A stretch of 64,000 nt of DNA from Enterobacter pseudoroggenkampii (GCF_026420145.1 NZ_JAPMLV010000002.1:372001-436000), one strand, 5' to 3'; counted from the stretch's first letter, positions 10,161 to 18,651 are shown. Program-made: numbers and translations. Notes: generated by a model not told the origin, from the sequence alone.

Positions 10161-10523
10161 TTATGCGCCGTATTTCTTCTGCCACGCCTGTACCAGACGC
10201 TCGCCCAGCTCTTCTTTATCCATAAAGCCGAAGCCCAGCACGTTGCAGCCTTCGTTGATGGCGGTCACGCCCTCTTCCACGGAACGCATGCCGTATTTGG
10301 CCTTATAGCCATATTTGGTTTGGGCCGTGATGGCACCCGCGCCGCCGCTGCCGCAGAAGGAGATGCCGAAGGTGGCGTTTTCCGCCTTCATCATGTCACC
10401 CAGCTTCATGTCCGCCGCCATGCCCGGCACAACCACCGCGCGTCCACCCGCTTTTTCCACACCGGCAGCCACTTTCTGACCTTTGCCCAGGCGATCGCCA
10501 ATCACGACTGTAATCTGTTCCAT
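10161..10523 (-). CDS. SFCGS-family glycine-rich protein, possible EIIB-like phosphocarrier
   Basis: A 120-residue protein starting at the ATG at 10523, which has a good aaggagca Shine-Dalgarno; the longer open frame upstream overlaps the PRD gene and is not needed. The signature SFCGSGGAGA holds the only central cysteine (C57), placed after an alternating beta/alpha pattern (TVVIGDRLGKGQ..., RAVVVPG...). This resembles the EF_0830-type family. A single reactive cysteine in a small alpha/beta protein beside PRD regulators recalls PTS EIIB phosphocarriers; that is inference, because no known EIIB motif (CxxGxxxS) is present. Confidence 0.72.
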   Translation of the reverse strand: MEQITVVIGDRLGKGQKVAAGVEKAGGRAVVVPGMAADMKLGDMMKAENATFGISFCGSGGAGAITAQTKYGYKAKYGMRSVEEGVTAINEGCNVLGFGFMDKEELGERLVQAWQKKYGA

Positions 10524-10533
10524 GTGTTGCTCC

Positions 10534-10854
10534 TTAAAGGTTGTCTTTCGCGACTTCAAAGTGAACGGAGAGCAGCCAGGCTTCTTCATCAGGAAGGTTG
10601 CCAAACTGCGCGACCACTTCACGGGCGAGCCGCATTGAATCCGGTGAAATTTCGTCAAACAGCTCTGCTTCAACCTCCGGCAGCGGCTCGCCGGTCACGG
10701 ACCGGTGCGCCATGGCGCGCACGTGGGAGGTGAGCATCTGCTCCTGTACCGCATTGGGGATGATGTTGTTCCGGGCCAGCAGGGCATAAACCTGCTGCAG
10801 CATGGTGTTTGCGAGCTGTTCAGTTTGCTCCGCCTGTTCCCCAACGTCGTTCAT
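10534..10854 (-). CDS. Stand-alone PRD-domain protein, first gene of the operon
   Basis: A 106-residue protein consisting of little more than one PTS regulation domain (helical; conserved histidines in TSHVRAMAHR and LSVHFEVAK). The ATG at 10854 has ggag five bases upstream; a GTG six codons earlier (10872) is possible. It corresponds to the EF_0829/AHA_3910-type PRD family. Unlike normal PRD regulators it has no nucleic-acid-binding domain, so it may act as a phosphorylation-dependent partner of the large regulator at 2298-4208 or of the transporter. The SFCGS gene follows after 10 bp. Confidence 0.75.
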   Translation of the reverse strand: MNDVGEQAEQTEQLANTMLQQVYALLARNNIIPNAVQEQMLTSHVRAMAHRSVTGEPLPEVEAELFDEISPDSMRLAREVVAQFGNLPDEEAWLLSVHFEVAKDNL

Positions 10855-10940
10855 TACCGCTCCGTTAATCACTGGTCTTACCCCGTTAATGGCTCTGGAA
10901 TAAAACTAACGTTGGGGGGGAATTGTTTGTAGCGAGTTGT

Positions 10941-10960
10941 TTTCCACTTCGAAGTGGAAA
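10941..10960. promoter_or_regulatory. Perfect 20-bp palindrome upstream of the PRD operon
   Basis: tttccacttc followed directly by its exact reverse complement, 87 bp upstream of the first start codon of the PRD operon. It is a candidate operator for the operon's MtlR-type activator. No terminator-like T-run follows on the operon strand, so a terminator is less likely. Confidence 0.55.
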
Positions 10961-11024
10961 GGCGAGCCGCGGCAGTGATCTGTGCCACATAAATGCGGTG
11001 AATCTGGATAAACCGCTGCATTTA

Positions 11025-11040
11025 CGTGATGAATATCACG
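11025..11040. promoter_or_regulatory. CRP-like binding site
   Basis: cGTGA-N6-TCACg with fully symmetric arms (cgtgat-gaat-atcacg), matching the CRP core GTGA-N6-TCAC with two outer mismatches. It lies about 170 bp upstream of the PRD operon start. Catabolite control would suit a sugar-acid operon; the site could also serve the hok region to its right. Confidence 0.45.
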
Positions 11041-11146
11041 CTATTGCGCGGCCAAAACGGGGCAAGCAAAGCGGAAAAGATTACGAGCGGGCTCGTAGAA
11101 ATGTGACGTGGATAAGGTTTTCTTATGGGGCTCCGCTAGAGTGGCA

Positions 11147-11245
11147 ACGGGTGCTTGAGACTGACCGTCTCAGGCATGGGACGGAAAGTGGAAAGCCCCG
11201 CCTGATAGAAAATCAGGGCGGGGGCTCGAAACGACACGTCACACC
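11147..11245 (-). ncRNA. Sok-type antisense RNA region opposite the hok/mok leader (approximate)
   Basis: The plus-strand leader at about 11151-11180 (gcttgag...ctcaggcatg) and the gccccgcctgat/atcagggcgggggc hairpin at 11193-11225 match the conserved 5' region of chromosomal hok loci as remembered. In those loci an unstable antisense RNA, Sok, is transcribed from the opposite strand over the mok ribosome-binding region. On the minus strand the hairpin runs into ggggctttcc, which could terminate Sok. Ends are not defined by sequence alone. Confidence 0.35.
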
Positions 11246-11518
11246 GTGGAGTTCGCTACCTCGCCCGCTTTAAAGCAAGGAGGCATCCATGAAACGCCAA
11301 AACCCAGGCATTGGAGTTTTGATGATTATTGCTTTGACAATAATCATCTTAACGCTGGTGACGCGGAAAACACTGTGCGAGATCAGTTTTCGAAACGATT
11401 CTTTTGCAGTGACAGCGAGGATGGATTGTCGCTCCGGAAAGTCAGGAGCAAGGATGCGGGGGCGCGTCATGCGCCTCCGCATACGGGCAAAGGACGTACA
11501 GCTCAGGCACCCAATTAA
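11246..11518 (+). CDS. Mok-like regulatory reading frame overlapping hok
   Basis: A 90-codon frame starting with GTG at 11246, offset by one base from hok. In hok/sok loci the mok frame overlaps hok in this same relative register, and its translation is needed for hok translation. The junction reading GGIHETPK here parallels the EGHETTTK of plasmid R1 Mok. It is a translated regulator of hok rather than a folded protein in known systems. Length is somewhat greater than the about 70 residues of R1 Mok. Confidence rests on frame geometry and the surrounding hok features. Confidence 0.5.
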   Translation: MEFATSPALKQGGIHETPKPRHWSFDDYCFDNNHLNAGDAENTVRDQFSKRFFCSDSEDGLSLRKVRSKDAGARHAPPHTGKGRTAQAPN

Positions 11519-11600
11519 CGATACTTTTGGTGGTACGTGTTGCGCGTGGTCACAAACTGCTCGGCCGCCGCCTGGGCTTCCTTCACTTTGCCTTCGTTAG
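11289..11600 (+). pseudogene. Hok/Gef-family type I toxin with lost stop codon
   Basis: The first 51 codons encode a Hok-type peptide: a short hydrophobic membrane helix ([16 protein letters not shown]) followed by the family motif TRKTLCE and a C-terminal segment ending CRSGK. That is where R1 Hok stops (ESGK-stop). Here the next codon is TCA, one substitution from TAA or TGA, and the frame runs on for 52 more codons into the antisense of cybC. An aaggagg Shine-Dalgarno precedes the ATG. Native Hok depolarises the inner membrane. The extended tail is arginine-rich ([14 protein letters not shown]) and may inactivate or alter the toxin. Either a decayed locus or an elongated variant. Confidence 0.65.
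11454..11482 (+). terminator. GC-rich hairpin at the expected 3' end of hok
   Basis: atgcgggggcgc and gcgcctccgcat form a stem with one mismatch around a five-base loop. hok mRNAs carry a 3' hairpin in this position just after the toxin stop. There is no strong T-run. Confidence 0.45.
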
Positions 11601-11901
11601 CCAGCTTCAGCGCGCCGTCGATCTGGCCGACCAGCACGTCAAAGCCGTGACGGTAGTCTTTCATCTCTGCACTGTCTGCGGCTTTGCTTTCCAGCTTCGG
11701 AGGCGTCGCTTTCTGTGCATCCAGCGCCGCTTCACGCATTTTGGTCAGCGCGTCTTTCATTTCAGCCGCATTGTCCGTTTTCTGCACCACCTTCAGGTTT
11801 TGACCGAGGATGCCCATGTCGTCTTCAAGATCGGCAGCAAACGCAGAAGAGCCAAGAACCAGCGTTGAAGCCGCGACGATCGCTAACAGATGTTTACGCA
11901 T
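11515..11901 (-). CDS. cybC: Cytochrome b562, periplasmic
   Basis: A 128-residue precursor with signal peptide (cleavage after SSAFA) giving a four-helix-bundle haem protein of 106 residues. The b-type haem ligands are present: methionine seven residues into the mature chain (ADLEDDM) and histidine near the end (NTYHQKYR). Some E. coli K-12 annotations give a disrupted cybC; here it is intact, including the signal peptide. It lies 41 bp downstream of tldE on the same strand. Its physiological redox partner is unknown. Confidence 0.96.
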   Translation of the reverse strand: MRKHLLAIVAASTLVLGSSAFAADLEDDMGILGQNLKVVQKTDNAAEMKDALTKMREAALDAQKATPPKLESKAADSAEMKDYRHGFDVLVGQIDGALKLANEGKVKEAQAAAEQFVTTRNTYHQKYR

Positions 11902-11942
11902 TGCTCACTTCCTTTTTTATTATTAAAACGCCTTTACGGATA

Positions 11943-13295
11943 TTACTGGCCGGCGATTTTCATTTCCGGCAGAAGTACAGAACCACACTGTATATTGCTA
12001 CGTGTTTCAATATCGTTACCGACCGTAACGATATTGCGCCACATGTCCTTCAGGTTGCCGGCAATCGTAATCTCGCTTACCGGATACTGAATTTCGCCGT
12101 TTTCCACCCAGAAGCCCGCAGCGCCGCGAGAGTAGTCTCCGGTGATGCCGCTTACGCCCTGGCCCATCAGCTCCGTGACGACCAGGCCGGTACCCATCTC
12201 TTTCAGCATCTGCTCAAAGTTCAGGCCCTGCCCGGCAATGCGCCAGTTGTGGATGCCGCCAGCGTGTCCGGTACTTTTCAGCCCCAGCTTGCGCGCGGAG
12301 TAATTAGTCAGCAGCCACTGGGTCAGCACGCCGTCTTTGACGATGTCACGACGTTCGGTACGCACGCCTTCGCTGTCGAACGGCGTGGAGGCCAGCCCTT
12401 TCAGCAGGTGCGGATGCTCTTCGATGGTCAACCATTCCGGCAGGATTTGCTTGCCCAGCGAATCGAGCAGGAAGGTCGATTTACGGTAAACCGAGCCACC
12501 CGCGATAGCGCCCACCAGATGACCAAACAGACCGGTCGCCACTTCGTTGGCAAAAATAACCGGGGCCTTCATGGTGGAGAGTTTGCGCGGCGACAGGCGA
12601 GACAGCGTGCGTTCGGCACACTCTTTTCCCACCCACTCCGGAGACTGCAAGTCCCCCAGCGCGCGGCCAATGGTGTAGGCGTAGTCACGCTCCATGTCTC
12701 CGTTCTCTTCGGCGATGACGCAGCTGGAGAGAGAATGACGGGTGGAGCAGTAGCCCTGCAGCATGCCGTGGCTGTTGCCGAAGACTTTGATGCCGTAGTG
12801 GCTGTTGAAGCTGCCGCCTTCGGTATTGGTGATGCGCTTATCCGCCTGCAGGGAAGCCTGCTCGGCGCGCGCGGCCAGTTCGATCGCTTCGTCCGGGGTC
12901 ACTTCCGCCGGGTGGAAAAGATCGAGATCCGGCGCATCAAACGCCAGCAGGTCTTTATCCGCCACGCCTGCGTAAGGATCCGGGGAGGTATAACGGGCGA
13001 TATCCAGCGCCGCCTGCACCGTACGGGCAATGGCATCCGGACTGAGATCGGTGGATGACGCGCTGCCTTTGCGATTCTGGTGATACACCGTGATCCCCAG
13101 CGCGCCATCGCTGTTGAATTCGACATTCTCCACTTCGCCATAGCGGGTACTCACGCTGATGCCGGTGGTTTTGCTGACCGCCACTTCGGCGCCATCTGAT
13201 TTTTCTGAAGCAAGCATCAGCGCGGTGGAGACGGCTTCTTCAAGAATCTTACGCTGCGCTTCAACTTGTGAGGTTACTTTCATCGCAAATGCCAT
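11943..13295 (-). CDS. tldE: TldE/PmbA metalloprotease-family protein
   Basis: A 450-residue protein nearly identical in length and sequence to E. coli PmbA/TldE. With TldD it forms a heterodimeric protease that processes microcin B17 and degrades CcdA antitoxin. TldE is the non-catalytic partner, since the metal-binding HExxxH is in TldD. The start chosen (13295, MAFAMKV...) matches the known N-terminus; a longer frame extends 23 codons upstream. It is divergent from yjgA, as in E. coli, and cybC follows 41 bp downstream. Confidence 0.97.
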   Translation of the reverse strand: MAFAMKVTSQVEAQRKILEEAVSTALMLASEKSDGAEVAVSKTTGISVSTRYGEVENVEFNSDGALGITVYHQNRKGSASSTDLSPDAIARTVQAALDIARYTSPDPYAGVADKDLLAFDAPDLDLFHPAEVTPDEAIELAARAEQASLQADKRITNTEGGSFNSHYGIKVFGNSHGMLQGYCSTRHSLSSCVIAEENGDMERDYAYTIGRALGDLQSPEWVGKECAERTLSRLSPRKLSTMKAPVIFANEVATGLFGHLVGAIAGGSVYRKSTFLLDSLGKQILPEWLTIEEHPHLLKGLASTPFDSEGVRTERRDIVKDGVLTQWLLTNYSARKLGLKSTGHAGGIHNWRIAGQGLNFEQMLKEMGTGLVVTELMGQGVSGITGDYSRGAAGFWVENGEIQYPVSEITIAGNLKDMWRNIVTVGNDIETRSNIQCGSVLLPEMKIAGQ

Positions 13296-13390
13296 ACTGT
13301 AAGAGAGAGTTATCTGAAGTCTAACAGAGAACCGTTTTTCAGTGCGCGTCTTAACTGGTAACATTAGCCTCTTTTTTTAAGGAGCCTGAC

Positions 13391-13942
13391 ATGACTAAGC
13401 AGCCCGAAGACTGGCTCGACGACGTTCCCGGTGATGACATCGAAGACGAAGATGATGAGATCATCTGGGTCAGTAAAAGTGAAATTAAACGTGACGCCGA
13501 AGAGTTAAAACACCTTGGCGCGGAAATGGTAGAACTGGGTAAAAACGCGCTGGACAAGATCCCGCTCGACCAGGATCTGCGTGATGCCATTGAACTGGCA
13601 CAGAAAATCAAAAAAGAAGGCCGTCGTCGCCAGCTTCAGCTTATCGGGAAAATGCTGCGTCAGCGCGATGTTGATCCGATCCGCCAGGCGCTGGACAAGC
13701 TGAAAAACCGCCACAACCAGCAGGTTGCGCTGTTCCACAAGCTGGAGCAGATCCGCGATCGCCTGATTGAACAGGGTGATGACGCCGTACCGGAAGTGCT
13801 GAACCTGTGGCCGGATGCCGACCGCCAGCAGCTGCGTTCCTTGATCCGCAACGCGAAGAAAGAGAAAGAAGGGAATAAGCCGCCGAAGTCTGCGCGCCTG
13901 ATTTTCCAGTATCTGCGCGAGCTGTCTGAGAACGAAGAGTAA
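13391..13942 (+). CDS. darP: Ribosome-associated 50S biogenesis protein DarP (YjgA)
   Basis: A 183-residue, highly charged, mostly helical protein with an acidic N-terminus (DDIEDEDDE) and basic middle and C-terminal segments ([23 protein letters not shown]). It matches E. coli YjgA, renamed DarP, which binds late 50S precursors and promotes peptidyl-transferase-centre maturation. Length is identical. A ggag Shine-Dalgarno precedes the ATG. It is divergent from tldE and convergent with mpl, with a terminator between. Confidence 0.96.
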   Translation: MTKQPEDWLDDVPGDDIEDEDDEIIWVSKSEIKRDAEELKHLGAEMVELGKNALDKIPLDQDLRDAIELAQKIKKEGRRRQLQLIGKMLRQRDVDPIRQALDKLKNRHNQQVALFHKLEQIRDRLIEQGDDAVPEVLNLWPDADRQQLRSLIRNAKKEKEGNKPPKSARLIFQYLRELSENEE

Positions 13943-13972
13943 TCCCCCTCTCCCCAGAGAGGCGAGGGAGAA
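13943..13972. repeat. Degenerate REP-like half element
   Basis: ccccctctccccagagaggcgagggag resembles one arm and loop of the REP-like units at 1675, 22266 and 44306 but lacks the full inverted partner. Confidence 0.45.
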
Positions 13973-13982
13973 AAGAACGTAG

Positions 13983-14017
13983 GCCCGGTAAGCGCAAGCG
14001 CCACCGGGCTTTTTTTT
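13983..14017 (+). terminator. Rho-independent terminator after darP
   Basis: gcccggt (13983-13989) pairs with accgggc (14003-14009), with an inner gcgcaagcgc pairing, followed by eight Ts. The T-run ends inside the mpl stop codon, so the two convergent genes are packed tightly. Confidence 0.9.
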
Positions 14018-15395
14018 ACGCGTCGGCGGCCGCTTCCGCTTTCTTCGTAAGACCGTCCAGCAGCTTCTGATGGATCCCACCAAAACCGCCGTTGCTCATC
14101 ACCAGAATGTGGTCGCCAGGCTGAGCGGCTTTCACCACCATATCCGCGAGCGCATCCACATCCGCGCTCCAGTGCGCAGGCTGAATGCAGGCATCGGCGA
14201 CTTCCGCCACCTGCCACGGAATATGCTGCGGCTGCAGCAGGAAGACTTCATCGGCACGTCCTAACGACGGCGCGAGGTCATCTTTGCAGATGCCCATCTT
14301 CATGGTGTTCGAGCGCGGTTCCAGCACCGCCAGAATGCGCGCGGTACCGCCGACCTTGCCACGCAGGGCAGCAAGCGTGGCCAGAATGGCCGTTGGGTGG
14401 TGCGCGAAATCGTCATACACGGTAACGCCGTGGGCTTCACCGCGCAGCTCCAGACGGCGGCGGGCATTGATAAACGAACCCAGCGCATTGGCTGCATCCG
14501 CAGGCAGCACGCCCACGTGACGCGCAGCTGCAATGGCCATCAGGCCGTTGTGCATGTTGTGCTCGCCCACCAGGCCCCACTTCACCTCACCCACTTTTTC
14601 ACCGTCGAGCAGCACTTCCCACTCGGAGGCATCGGCGTTGAGTTTCTTCGCCTGCCAGTGGCCCTGCTCGCCCACCAGCTCCTGCTCGCTCCAGCATCCC
14701 ATCGCCATCGTCTGTTTCAGGTTGATGTCGTTCTCCGGCAGGATGATGCGGCCCTGGCCCGGAACAATGCGCACCAGGTGGTGGAACTGTTTCTGGATCG
14801 CTTTCAGATCGTCAAAAATATCCGCGTGATCGAACTCAAGGTTGTTGAGGATCAGCGTGCGCGGGCAGTAATGCACGAACTTAGAACGCTTGTCAAAGAA
14901 CGCGCAGTCGTATTCGTCGGCTTCGATCACAAAGAACGGGCTGTCGCCCAGACGCGCAGAAACGTCGAAATTACCCGGAACGCCGCCAATCACGAAGCCC
15001 GGCTTGTAGCCGCAGGCTTCAAGGATCCAGGTCGCCATTCCGGCGGTGGTGGTTTTGCCGTGGGTACCGGCAACGGCAACCACCCAGCGGTCGCGCAGGA
15101 CGAAGTCATGCAGCCACTGCGGGCCGGACATGAACGGAATATTGCGTTCCAGTACCGCCTCGACGCACGGATTGCCGCGGGTCATGGCGTTGCCAATGAT
15201 CACCAGGTCCGGCTCGGGATCAAGCTGGCTGGCATCGTAGCCCTGAATTAAAGCGATGCCCTGTTTCTCCAGAAGTGTGCTCATCGGCGGATACACATTG
15301 GCGTCCGAACCTGTCACTTCATGGCCCAGCGAGCGCGCCAGCATTGCCAGTCCGCCCATGAAAGTGCCACAAATCCCCAATATATGAATGCGCAT
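14016..15395 (-). CDS. mpl: UDP-MurNAc-tripeptide ligase (Mpl)
   Basis: A 459-residue Mur-ligase-family enzyme. Mpl attaches recovered L-Ala-gamma-D-Glu-meso-DAP peptide directly to UDP-MurNAc during murein recycling. The N-terminal Rossmann glycine motif (ILGICGTFMGGLA), the ATP-binding P-loop AGTHGKTTT (about residues 110-118), and the downstream DFAHHPTA motif are all present. Length agrees with E. coli Mpl (457). It is divergent from fbp across a 197-bp region. Confidence 0.97.
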   Translation of the reverse strand: MRIHILGICGTFMGGLAMLARSLGHEVTGSDANVYPPMSTLLEKQGIALIQGYDASQLDPEPDLVIIGNAMTRGNPCVEAVLERNIPFMSGPQWLHDFVLRDRWVVAVAGTHGKTTTAGMATWILEACGYKPGFVIGGVPGNFDVSARLGDSPFFVIEADEYDCAFFDKRSKFVHYCPRTLILNNLEFDHADIFDDLKAIQKQFHHLVRIVPGQGRIILPENDINLKQTMAMGCWSEQELVGEQGHWQAKKLNADASEWEVLLDGEKVGEVKWGLVGEHNMHNGLMAIAAARHVGVLPADAANALGSFINARRRLELRGEAHGVTVYDDFAHHPTAILATLAALRGKVGGTARILAVLEPRSNTMKMGICKDDLAPSLGRADEVFLLQPQHIPWQVAEVADACIQPAHWSADVDALADMVVKAAQPGDHILVMSNGGFGGIHQKLLDGLTKKAEAAADA

Positions 15396-15592
15396 ACGTC
15401 ACTATCCTTCTTCAATGTGGCGCACATTTTACTCACATGTTAGCGGGTGTGAAACGCATTTCAGGTAAATCCGTATGTTGCTGGCGCGATTCACCTCTGC
15501 GCTAATATTTGAATGTTTGTTAAGATTGTTGGGCTTTAGTCGTTTTAGTGAACATACAATCGCTCTACTCACAAAGATGCAGGGAAAGTGTT

Positions 15593-16591
15593 ATGAAAAC
15601 GTTAGGTGAATTTATTGTCGAAAAGCAGCACGAGTTCTCTCATGCTACCGGTGAACTCACTGCTTTGCTGTCGGCAATAAAGCTGGGCGCTAAGATCATC
15701 CACCGTGATATCAACAAGGCCGGTCTGGTCGATATCCTGGGTGCCAGCGGTGCCGAGAACGTTCAGGGCGAGGTTCAACAGAAGCTCGATCTGTTCGCAA
15801 ATGAAAAATTGAAAGCTGCACTGCGCGCGCGCGACATCGTTGCGGGTATCGCCTCTGAAGAAGAAGATGAAATTGTTGTTTTCGAAGGGTGTGAACACGC
15901 TAAATACGTTGTTCTGATGGATCCGCTCGACGGCTCCTCAAACATCGACGTTAACGTTTCTGTCGGTACCATTTTCTCCATCTACCGCCGCGTCACGCCT
16001 GTTGGCACGCCGGTGACCGAAGAAGATTTCCTGCAGCCGGGCATTAATCAGGTTGCTGCCGGTTACGTCGTTTATGGCTCCTCCACCATGCTGGTGTATA
16101 CGACCGGGTGCGGGGTTCACGCCTTCACGTACGATCCATCACTGGGCGTTTTCTGTCTGAGCCAGGAACGCATGCGCTTCCCGCAGAAGGGCAACACCTA
16201 CTCCATCAACGAAGGCAACTACATCCGATTCCCGAACGGCGTGAAGAAGTACATTAAATTCTGCCAGGAAGAAGATAAAGCGACCCAGCGCCCGTACACG
16301 TCCCGCTATATTGGCTCTCTTGTCGCGGATTTCCACCGTAACCTGCTGAAAGGCGGTATCTACCTCTACCCAAGCACCGCCAGCCACCCGGACGGGAAAC
16401 TGCGTCTGCTGTACGAATGCAACCCGATGGCGTTCCTTGCTGAACAGGCGGGCGGCAAGGCGAGCGACGGTAAAGAGCGTATTCTGGACATCGTGCCGGA
16501 AAGCCTTCACCAGCGCCGTTCATTCTTCGTCGGCAACAACCACATGGTTGAAGACGTTGAACGTTTTATCCGTGAGTACCCGGACGCGTAA
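15593..16591 (+). CDS. fbp: Fructose-1,6-bisphosphatase class 1
   Basis: A 332-residue gluconeogenic enzyme that hydrolyses fructose 1,6-bisphosphate. The metal-binding motif MDPLDGSSN and the substrate-binding segment near [16 protein letters not shown] are present, as is the C-terminal [14 protein letters not shown] metal-ligand motif. The start at 15593 gives exactly the E. coli N-terminus (MKTLGEFIV); the open frame 15 codons upstream is not conserved. Regulation in the family is by AMP and citrate. A terminator follows at 16604. Confidence 0.98.
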   Translation: MKTLGEFIVEKQHEFSHATGELTALLSAIKLGAKIIHRDINKAGLVDILGASGAENVQGEVQQKLDLFANEKLKAALRARDIVAGIASEEEDEIVVFEGCEHAKYVVLMDPLDGSSNIDVNVSVGTIFSIYRRVTPVGTPVTEEDFLQPGINQVAAGYVVYGSSTMLVYTTGCGVHAFTYDPSLGVFCLSQERMRFPQKGNTYSINEGNYIRFPNGVKKYIKFCQEEDKATQRPYTSRYIGSLVADFHRNLLKGGIYLYPSTASHPDGKLRLLYECNPMAFLAEQAGGKASDGKERILDIVPESLHQRRSFFVGNNHMVEDVERFIREYPDA

Positions 16592-16603
16592 TCCCTCTCT
16601 TCA

Positions 16604-16632
16604 GGGGAGCCTGTCCGGCTCCCCTTGTCATT
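16604..16632 (+). terminator. Terminator after fbp
   Basis: ggggagcc (16604-16611) pairs with ggctcccc (16617-16624) around a five-base loop, followed by ttgtcattt. Confidence 0.75.
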
Positions 16633-16741
16633 TATATATTTTACCGTATAAGTGTTTATAAAAAACATGCTTTAATATTCACCACTGCTCCTGCATTATT
16701 TCCATAACAGTTTGACAGATATTTCGTGGAGCAGAATCGCA

Positions 16742-17098
16742 ATGAAAAATTATTCCCGTGCTAATACCGGCATTGATTTAAATCTTATCCCTGTATTTAT
16801 TGAAATCGTCCGCTGCGGCAGCATGGCAAAGGCCTCTTTGCGTCTGGAGATGTCCCGTCCTGCGGTGAGTCTGGCCTTAAAGCGCTTTAATCAACTCTTT
16901 GATGAGCCGTTATTTTTCCGTAAAGGTTTATACCTTGAACCGACCGAAAAAGCGTTAGCCTTAACCAGCTCGCTGGAAATATTAATGGGCGAAATTCACG
17001 ATAATATCGGGGCGCTTAATTCCGGAAGGAATAAAACCCCGGCACAGAACGTACCGGGGCTGGGTAATATTATGCCGCGTTCTGAGTCGTCACTTTGA
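16742..17098 (+). CDS. HTH-only LysR-type regulator (no effector domain)
   Basis: A 118-residue protein containing a LysR-type winged helix-turn-helix (about residues 10-70: NLIPVFIEIVRCGSMAKAS..., then MSRPAVSLALKRF) but no substrate-binding domain; a normal LysR regulator has about 300 residues. The ATG at 16742 has ggag upstream; an earlier in-frame ATG at 16712 lacks a site. The last 12 codons overlap the mcp terminator and the mcp 3' end, and their composition (NVPGLGNIMPRSESSL) looks incidental, suggesting truncation followed by readthrough to a chance stop. Base composition is more AT-rich than fbp. Either a remnant or a functional miniature DNA-binding protein. Confidence 0.65.
   Translation: MKNYSRANTGIDLNLIPVFIEIVRCGSMAKASLRLEMSRPAVSLALKRFNQLFDEPLFFRKGLYLEPTEKALALTSSLEILMGEIHDNIGALNSGRNKTPAQNVPGLGNIMPRSESSL
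17030..17059 (-). terminator. Terminator of the chemoreceptor gene, inside the LysR-like frame
   Basis: On the minus strand ccccgg (complement of 17054-17059) and ccgggg (complement of 17037-17042) flank an 11-base loop and are followed by ttttatt. It lies 11 bp past the mcp stop codon and within the coding frame of the LysR-like gene. Confidence 0.75.
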
Positions 17099-18641
17099 AT
17101 GATGACATGGCTTCCATCAGCTGACGCGACTGCTCCTCAAGGGAGCGGGTCGCGGCGGAGGATTGCTGCACCAGCGCCGCATTCTGCTGCGCGGTTTCGT
17201 CCATCTGGTTCACCGCAATATTCACCTGCTCAATGCCCCGGCTCTGCTCCTGCGACGCGGTCGCAATCTCTCGCATCAGTTTGGTCATGCGCAGCACTTC
17301 GGTTGCGATCTCGTCCATCGTTTCGCCAGCCTGCTGGGCCAGCTCGCTCCCCTCGTTAACGTGGGTCTGCGAATCACTGATTAGCGTTCGGATCTCTTTC
17401 GCCGCGTCGGCGCTGCGGCTGGCAAGGTTTCGCACCTCGCCTGCGACGACGGCAAACCCGCGCCCCTGCTCGCCCGCGCGCGCCGCTTCCACGGAGGCGT
17501 TAAGCGCCAGGATATTGGTCTGGAAGGCAATGCCGTCGATCACGCTCAGGATGTCGGCGATGCGCGCCGAGCTGCCGGAGATATCGCGCATTTTTTCAAT
17601 CACGTAGCAGACCATCTCGCTGCCGTGATCGGCCGTGTCAGACACCGATTTCGCCAGCTGGTGCGCCTGCTCGGCGTTATCGGCGTTGAGTTTCACCGTG
17701 GCGGTGATCTGTTCCATACTGGCCGCCGTCTGCTCCAGCGACGTGGCGGTGGATTCCGTACGCTCGGCAAGATCGCGGTTTCCCAGCGTCAGCTCGCGGC
17801 TACCGGTGTCAATTTGCGCGCTGGCATCACGTACCCGCAGAACCGAGTTCATCAGCGACTGGCGCATCTCCTCTATCACCGCGTTGAGGCGGTTAAACTC
17901 CTGGCTCGCGGGGGCATTCAGCGTATGGGTTAAATCCCCCGCTGCCACGTTCTCCAGTTGAGCAATGGAGGCCGAGAGCGGCTTGAGCAGCATATGGCGC
18001 AGCACCAGCCAGGCGAGCACGATAATGCCCGCCGTCAGCAGCGCTGCGACGATAATCAGGATCAGGACGCGGGTTTTACTCGACTGCACGGCGCTCACTT
18101 CCGCCTGACCCCGCGCTTCGCTCCATTTCTGAAACGCCTGCATATCGTTATCAAACTGCTTCGCCACCGGAATCAACGTCTTCTCGAGCAGATCGTAATA
18201 CCCGTCCGCGCTCTGGTCATTCAGCGTTTTCAGCATCGGATTGATCCCCTGCTGGCTATACGTCGCCAGGCTGGCCGCCACTTTATCGAGCAGCTGTTGT
18301 CCCTGCTCGTCAGCCACGCCGCCGTCAATTACCCCTTTCAGCGTTTTCTGGGCCAGGGCAACTTCCTGATTGATGTTTTTTACCGCGTTGGCCGCATCGT
18401 CCAGCATGCCGATTTCCATCATGCGGACGGCCTGACCCGCTTCATTGCGCGCGCGCAGGAGCAGCGTATAGCCTGAATTAAGCTGCACCATCTGCTCACC
18501 CTGAAGGTGATTAATACGCTGCAGCGAAGAAGAACTCTGTGTGAGGGCATAAATGCCAATGCCGCTGACAATCAGCAGCAGAAGGGTCATAACGGCCAGT
18601 AAAGAGAGCAAGCCGGTACGAATCGATAGCGTTTTAAGCAT
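17070..18641 (-). CDS. Methyl-accepting chemotaxis protein
   Basis: A 523-residue membrane chemoreceptor with an N-terminal transmembrane helix (about 10-32) and a periplasmic four-helix-type sensing domain (about 35-190). A second helix (VLILIIVAALLTAGIIVLAWLVL, about 190-212), a HAMP domain, and a long cytoplasmic coiled coil with the highly conserved hairpin tip EQGRGFAVVAGEVRNLA follow. It ends SFKVTTQNAA without the NWETF pentapeptide that recruits CheR/CheB, so it probably depends on other receptors for adaptation. Ligand is unknown. A FliA-type promoter lies just upstream, tying it to the flagellar regulon. Confidence 0.93.
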   Translation of the reverse strand: MLKTLSIRTGLLSLLAVMTLLLLIVSGIGIYALTQSSSSLQRINHLQGEQMVQLNSGYTLLLRARNEAGQAVRMMEIGMLDDAANAVKNINQEVALAQKTLKGVIDGGVADEQGQQLLDKVAASLATYSQQGINPMLKTLNDQSADGYYDLLEKTLIPVAKQFDNDMQAFQKWSEARGQAEVSAVQSSKTRVLILIIVAALLTAGIIVLAWLVLRHMLLKPLSASIAQLENVAAGDLTHTLNAPASQEFNRLNAVIEEMRQSLMNSVLRVRDASAQIDTGSRELTLGNRDLAERTESTATSLEQTAASMEQITATVKLNADNAEQAHQLAKSVSDTADHGSEMVCYVIEKMRDISGSSARIADILSVIDGIAFQTNILALNASVEAARAGEQGRGFAVVAGEVRNLASRSADAAKEIRTLISDSQTHVNEGSELAQQAGETMDEIATEVLRMTKLMREIATASQEQSRGIEQVNIAVNQMDETAQQNAALVQQSSAATRSLEEQSRQLMEAMSSFKVTTQNAA

Positions 18642-18651
18642 GATATTATTT

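Noticed and set aside
10855..10960. Sigma-54 promoter expected by analogy with the Salmonella dga operon
   Set aside because: No GG-N10-GC type -24/-12 element is visible, and the operon's regulator is an MtlR-type protein rather than a LevR-type sigma-54 activator.
10923..11273. 116-codon open frame on the plus strand upstream of hok
   Set aside because: It runs through the palindrome, the CRP-like site and the hok leader hairpins, with no plausible start signal; better explained as regulatory DNA.
14397..15251. 284-codon open frame on the plus strand
   Set aside because: Antisense to mpl, a secure core gene.
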